From the NCBI GenBank assembly GCA_020002185.1, contig CM034534.1, positions 34,705,559-34,769,558 on the forward strand: 64,000 nucleotides of DNA, read 5' to 3'. Shown here one piece after another: positions 61,746-64,000 of the stretch. Below the pieces are notes generated by a model that saw only the letters and a list, made by a program, of their open reading frames with translations, was not told the DNA's origin and ran no database searches. Source of the DNA: Paraescarpia echinospica (lineage: Eukaryota; Annelida; Polychaeta; Sabellida; Siboglinidae). Each line of letters begins with the position of its first letter. The stretch's first letter is position 1. Position numbers and translations under genes: made by a program.

Positions 61746-64000
61746 TTGCATGATTAAGATTATATTTAATCAGACATTCGTTTCTCACACAAGTTTATAC
61801 AAGTAATAAGGCAGATGAGCTTTTCTGTACTCTTTCCGTATGTGCACGCATTGCAGTATTGTTTAATTAGGAGGCAACTATAACTATGCACACATTGATA
61901 TACTTGTCGTTAAGGAAATGTTATGCTGCTAGACAAACAAACTATGTCGTTAAGACACCACTAGAAAACCTGTGGCCATCTTACTGATAATTTTAACTTC
62001 AAATACAATCAGCTGTTAACAGTTCATATCATATCGTATATTCCATTGTACAGTGTTATACTAGTATGTTTAGGTAATGTCTTAGTACTAACTAATGCAT
62101 GTTACATATATTTGATATTGTTATTTTATTAATTTATTATTCTGTATAACTATTTTCTTGTATTTCATAGTTGTGATCAATGATTAGAGTTGTGTTAAAC
62201 TGCATTGGTGGTATAAACGTCAGTGATCTTTCAGTTCTAGAGGAGGTCTCCATAGATCGCTTTACATTATTCAAACTTGTTCTTAATCTTAATAGATTCT
62301 TAAATATGTATTTAATTTAAATATCGGTCTTAATAAATTATTTAAATATTATTTATATTAATAAATTTCACTCCATTGGGGAAGTGTTTTATTATAGTTA
62401 GATTAGTCGTGATCAATATTACGTTGGTCAGAACGGCGGTTATTTATTTTTGTTTTCTGATGTAAAACTGACGTAGTTTTGTCTTTTTGTAATTGAGGGG
62501 GGCATATATCCCATATATTGCCAACATGGGTTAGTTTTATTACGTGATCAATATTATGTTAATAATAAGGGTTTTGGCTGATATTCGGGGGTTGATCTGA
62601 CGTAATTTTGTGTTTTCTCAAATTTCAATTTTTCGGAAATTTGGTCATGACTATTGTGCCAGAACGTTCTGTTCATTGCTGCTCACACGTATCTACTCAC
62701 CGATACACTCAAGTAACGTTTAAAAGCGTTTCGTCCCCCGATAAATTACCCAAAAAGCGTCGGCTCTCATGCATGGTGGAGCGCAGTGGCGTAGTAGATA
62801 ATAAAGCGTCGGATTCTCAAAAGATAGATTCTTGGTTGCTCTAGTTTACTCTGCTACATGAACGAATACATGGCAGAGGTTGATATTTGTGTTCGTACAG
62901 TCTTCAGGCAATAAATGCAGCAGACCAGCTGGCATGCTGAAATTATAACAAGTCTTGTAAGGGCCAAAACATGTTTTTTGGTCGTTTGAAAATGTTGTTG
63001 ATTGGTGAACTCCGCATGTGAATGGGAAAGTCGTTTAACATATACCATTCGTACGGCTAAAATTATATGAGTGGCACCATATTGTGGACCGTGGACTAAG
63101 CCAGAGTCCAATTATGAGTCTAGGCGGTTGTGAGAGTGACAAAAGGTGTCGCTATATCACGTAGCCTCTGGTCAATCGAGGTTCCGTCACGTCATATTGG
63201 TATCTTTTGTAATACCTGCCAATCCTCCCAAATTATCCGGGAGTCTTCCTGACTTGCTGTGAATCTCCCGGACTTCCAGAACAAAATAATAATATCTCCC
63301 GGATTTTCATTGAAAACGAAAATCTCCCCGAAAAGAAGGTAATATCCCGGATTTTCGCTTCAGACCTCCAACAACGCACCCCGTCTTCCTATATCCAATT
63401 CAATAAGACCGAATAGTTGAGAGTCACAACAAATCTCTAACAGCACCCTTTCTCCTCCCCCACCCTGTCAATACAACTTATCGATATCGATATCCAATAC
63501 AACAAGATCGAACTGATGAGACTCACGAACTATGTCGAAACTCCCGGATTTCGAAACTCAGAAATGGGCAGAATATATTATATACTTTTTGTCTCCGTCT
63601 TTCGTTTAATGACATCATGTGTGATTGAATTGTTTAGCTTGATGTTCAATGTTGGTCTTCGTGTAATATAATAATCAAAGCTCCATCACAACAAAATAGG
63701 AGAGTCTGGCTGCATTACTGGAGAAACGGCATACAGTTGTTCTTTGATTTATGTTCTGAAATTGCCCATTTAACATCGGAAATGTTTTTATTACCCTTGT
63801 AAGAATTGTTTTTGATATTTTGAATAAAACATGATTAGGACAGTGGACTCATTGATGTACTACTGGGTGCCACAACTGTCTGCAACCTTTATCACATGTC
63901 TTGGATGAGTCCGCCATTATCCACTGAAAGATTGCCCTTCAAAATACCGTTTTCATGTGATGTGTGAAATATGGCTATTTTGATATTTTATTGTAATTTA
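61746..64000. other. Host non-coding DNA and transposon end
   Basis: No gene is supported. The right inverted end of the host transposon lies at about 62395-62590. A repeat-like tract with TCTCCCGGATTTTC, seen four times in variants, runs from about 63220 to 63560. Confidence 0.5.

Larger units (their letters stand above)
37140..62590. mobile_element. DNA transposon interrupted by Polinton 2
   Basis: Sequence at about 37140-37330 is the inverse of about 62395-62590 (shared boxes ATATTGATCACGTAATAAAAC and ACTACGTCAGTTTTACA, one on each strand). Between these ends lies a gene cut in two by Polinton 2 (37553-38174 and 61276-61640). After removing the Polinton, the host element would be about 2.4 kb. 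Exact termini and target duplication were not resolved. Confidence 0.6.

Noticed and set aside
63220..63560. Possible gene or structured RNA with repeated CTCCCGGATTTTC
   Set aside because: No open frame or fold is evident; more likely part of a dispersed repeat.

Overview
The window is metazoan nuclear DNA. It is AT-rich, has introns, contains the last exon of a rhodopsin-family GPCR, and is crowded with LINEs, a Ty3/Gypsy retrotransposon, DNA transposons, a tRNA-derived palindromic repeat and microsatellites. I cannot name the species. A gap of exactly 1000 N (46481-47480) marks a scaffold join.

The main content is two different Polinton/Maverick elements (polintovirus- or adintovirus-like endogenous viruses). 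Element 1 (17823-32808, about 15.0 kb) is old: its inverted repeats have diverged, the candidate 6-bp target duplication matches at only 4 of 6 bases, and most of its genes carry stops, frameshifts or deletions. Element 2 (38175-61269, 23.1 kb as assembled) is young: it has 330-bp near-identical inverted repeats starting AG, a perfect 6-bp target duplication (AAGGCA) and mostly open genes. About 5.6 kb of element 2 appears twice, on either side of the N gap. The simplest reading is two overlapping, unmerged contigs or haplotypes, which would make the real element about 17.5 kb.

Both elements share one layout. A plus-strand late block runs NADAR-domain protein, packaging ATPase, small basic protein, conserved WND-motif protein, small membrane protein, retroviral-type integrase with chromodomain, Arg-rich protein, second membrane protein, penton/minor capsid, core-like protein, double-jelly-roll major capsid and adenain-like protease. 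Start codons repeatedly overlap stop codons as TGATG or ATGA. Converging on the minus strand is a protein-primed DNA polymerase B with N-terminal zinc fingers and an OTU-like segment. Beyond it is a minus-strand cassette headed by an RPA1-like zinc-ribbon/OB-fold protein, followed by ORFs that open exactly at 3' splice-site-like sequences, all in phase 0 and without their own initial ATG. At the right end is a divergent plus-strand two-exon gene.

Left part (1-17822): a LINE is split by a Ty3/Gypsy element (520-8720), which is itself split by a DNA transposon with TTAA duplications (3883-8014) and about 190-bp repeats in its long inverted termini. Then come a minisatellite (9180-9545), a PHD/endonuclease/RT LINE (about 10790-13760), a second LINE tail (13860-14361) and the GPCR exon (15518-15799). 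Between the Polintons is a 1.5-kb palindrome containing tRNA-like heads. Element 2 lies inside another transposon, whose inverted ends are near 37140-37330 and 62395-62590 and whose gene appears to belong to the same uncharacterised family as the TTAA transposon.

The most unusual points are the NADAR gene in both Polintons, the RPA1-like protein in both, the phase-0 splice-acceptor cassette whose stop codons overlap the presumed branch points, and a short in-frame loss next to the catalytic motif C of the otherwise open element 2 polymerase.
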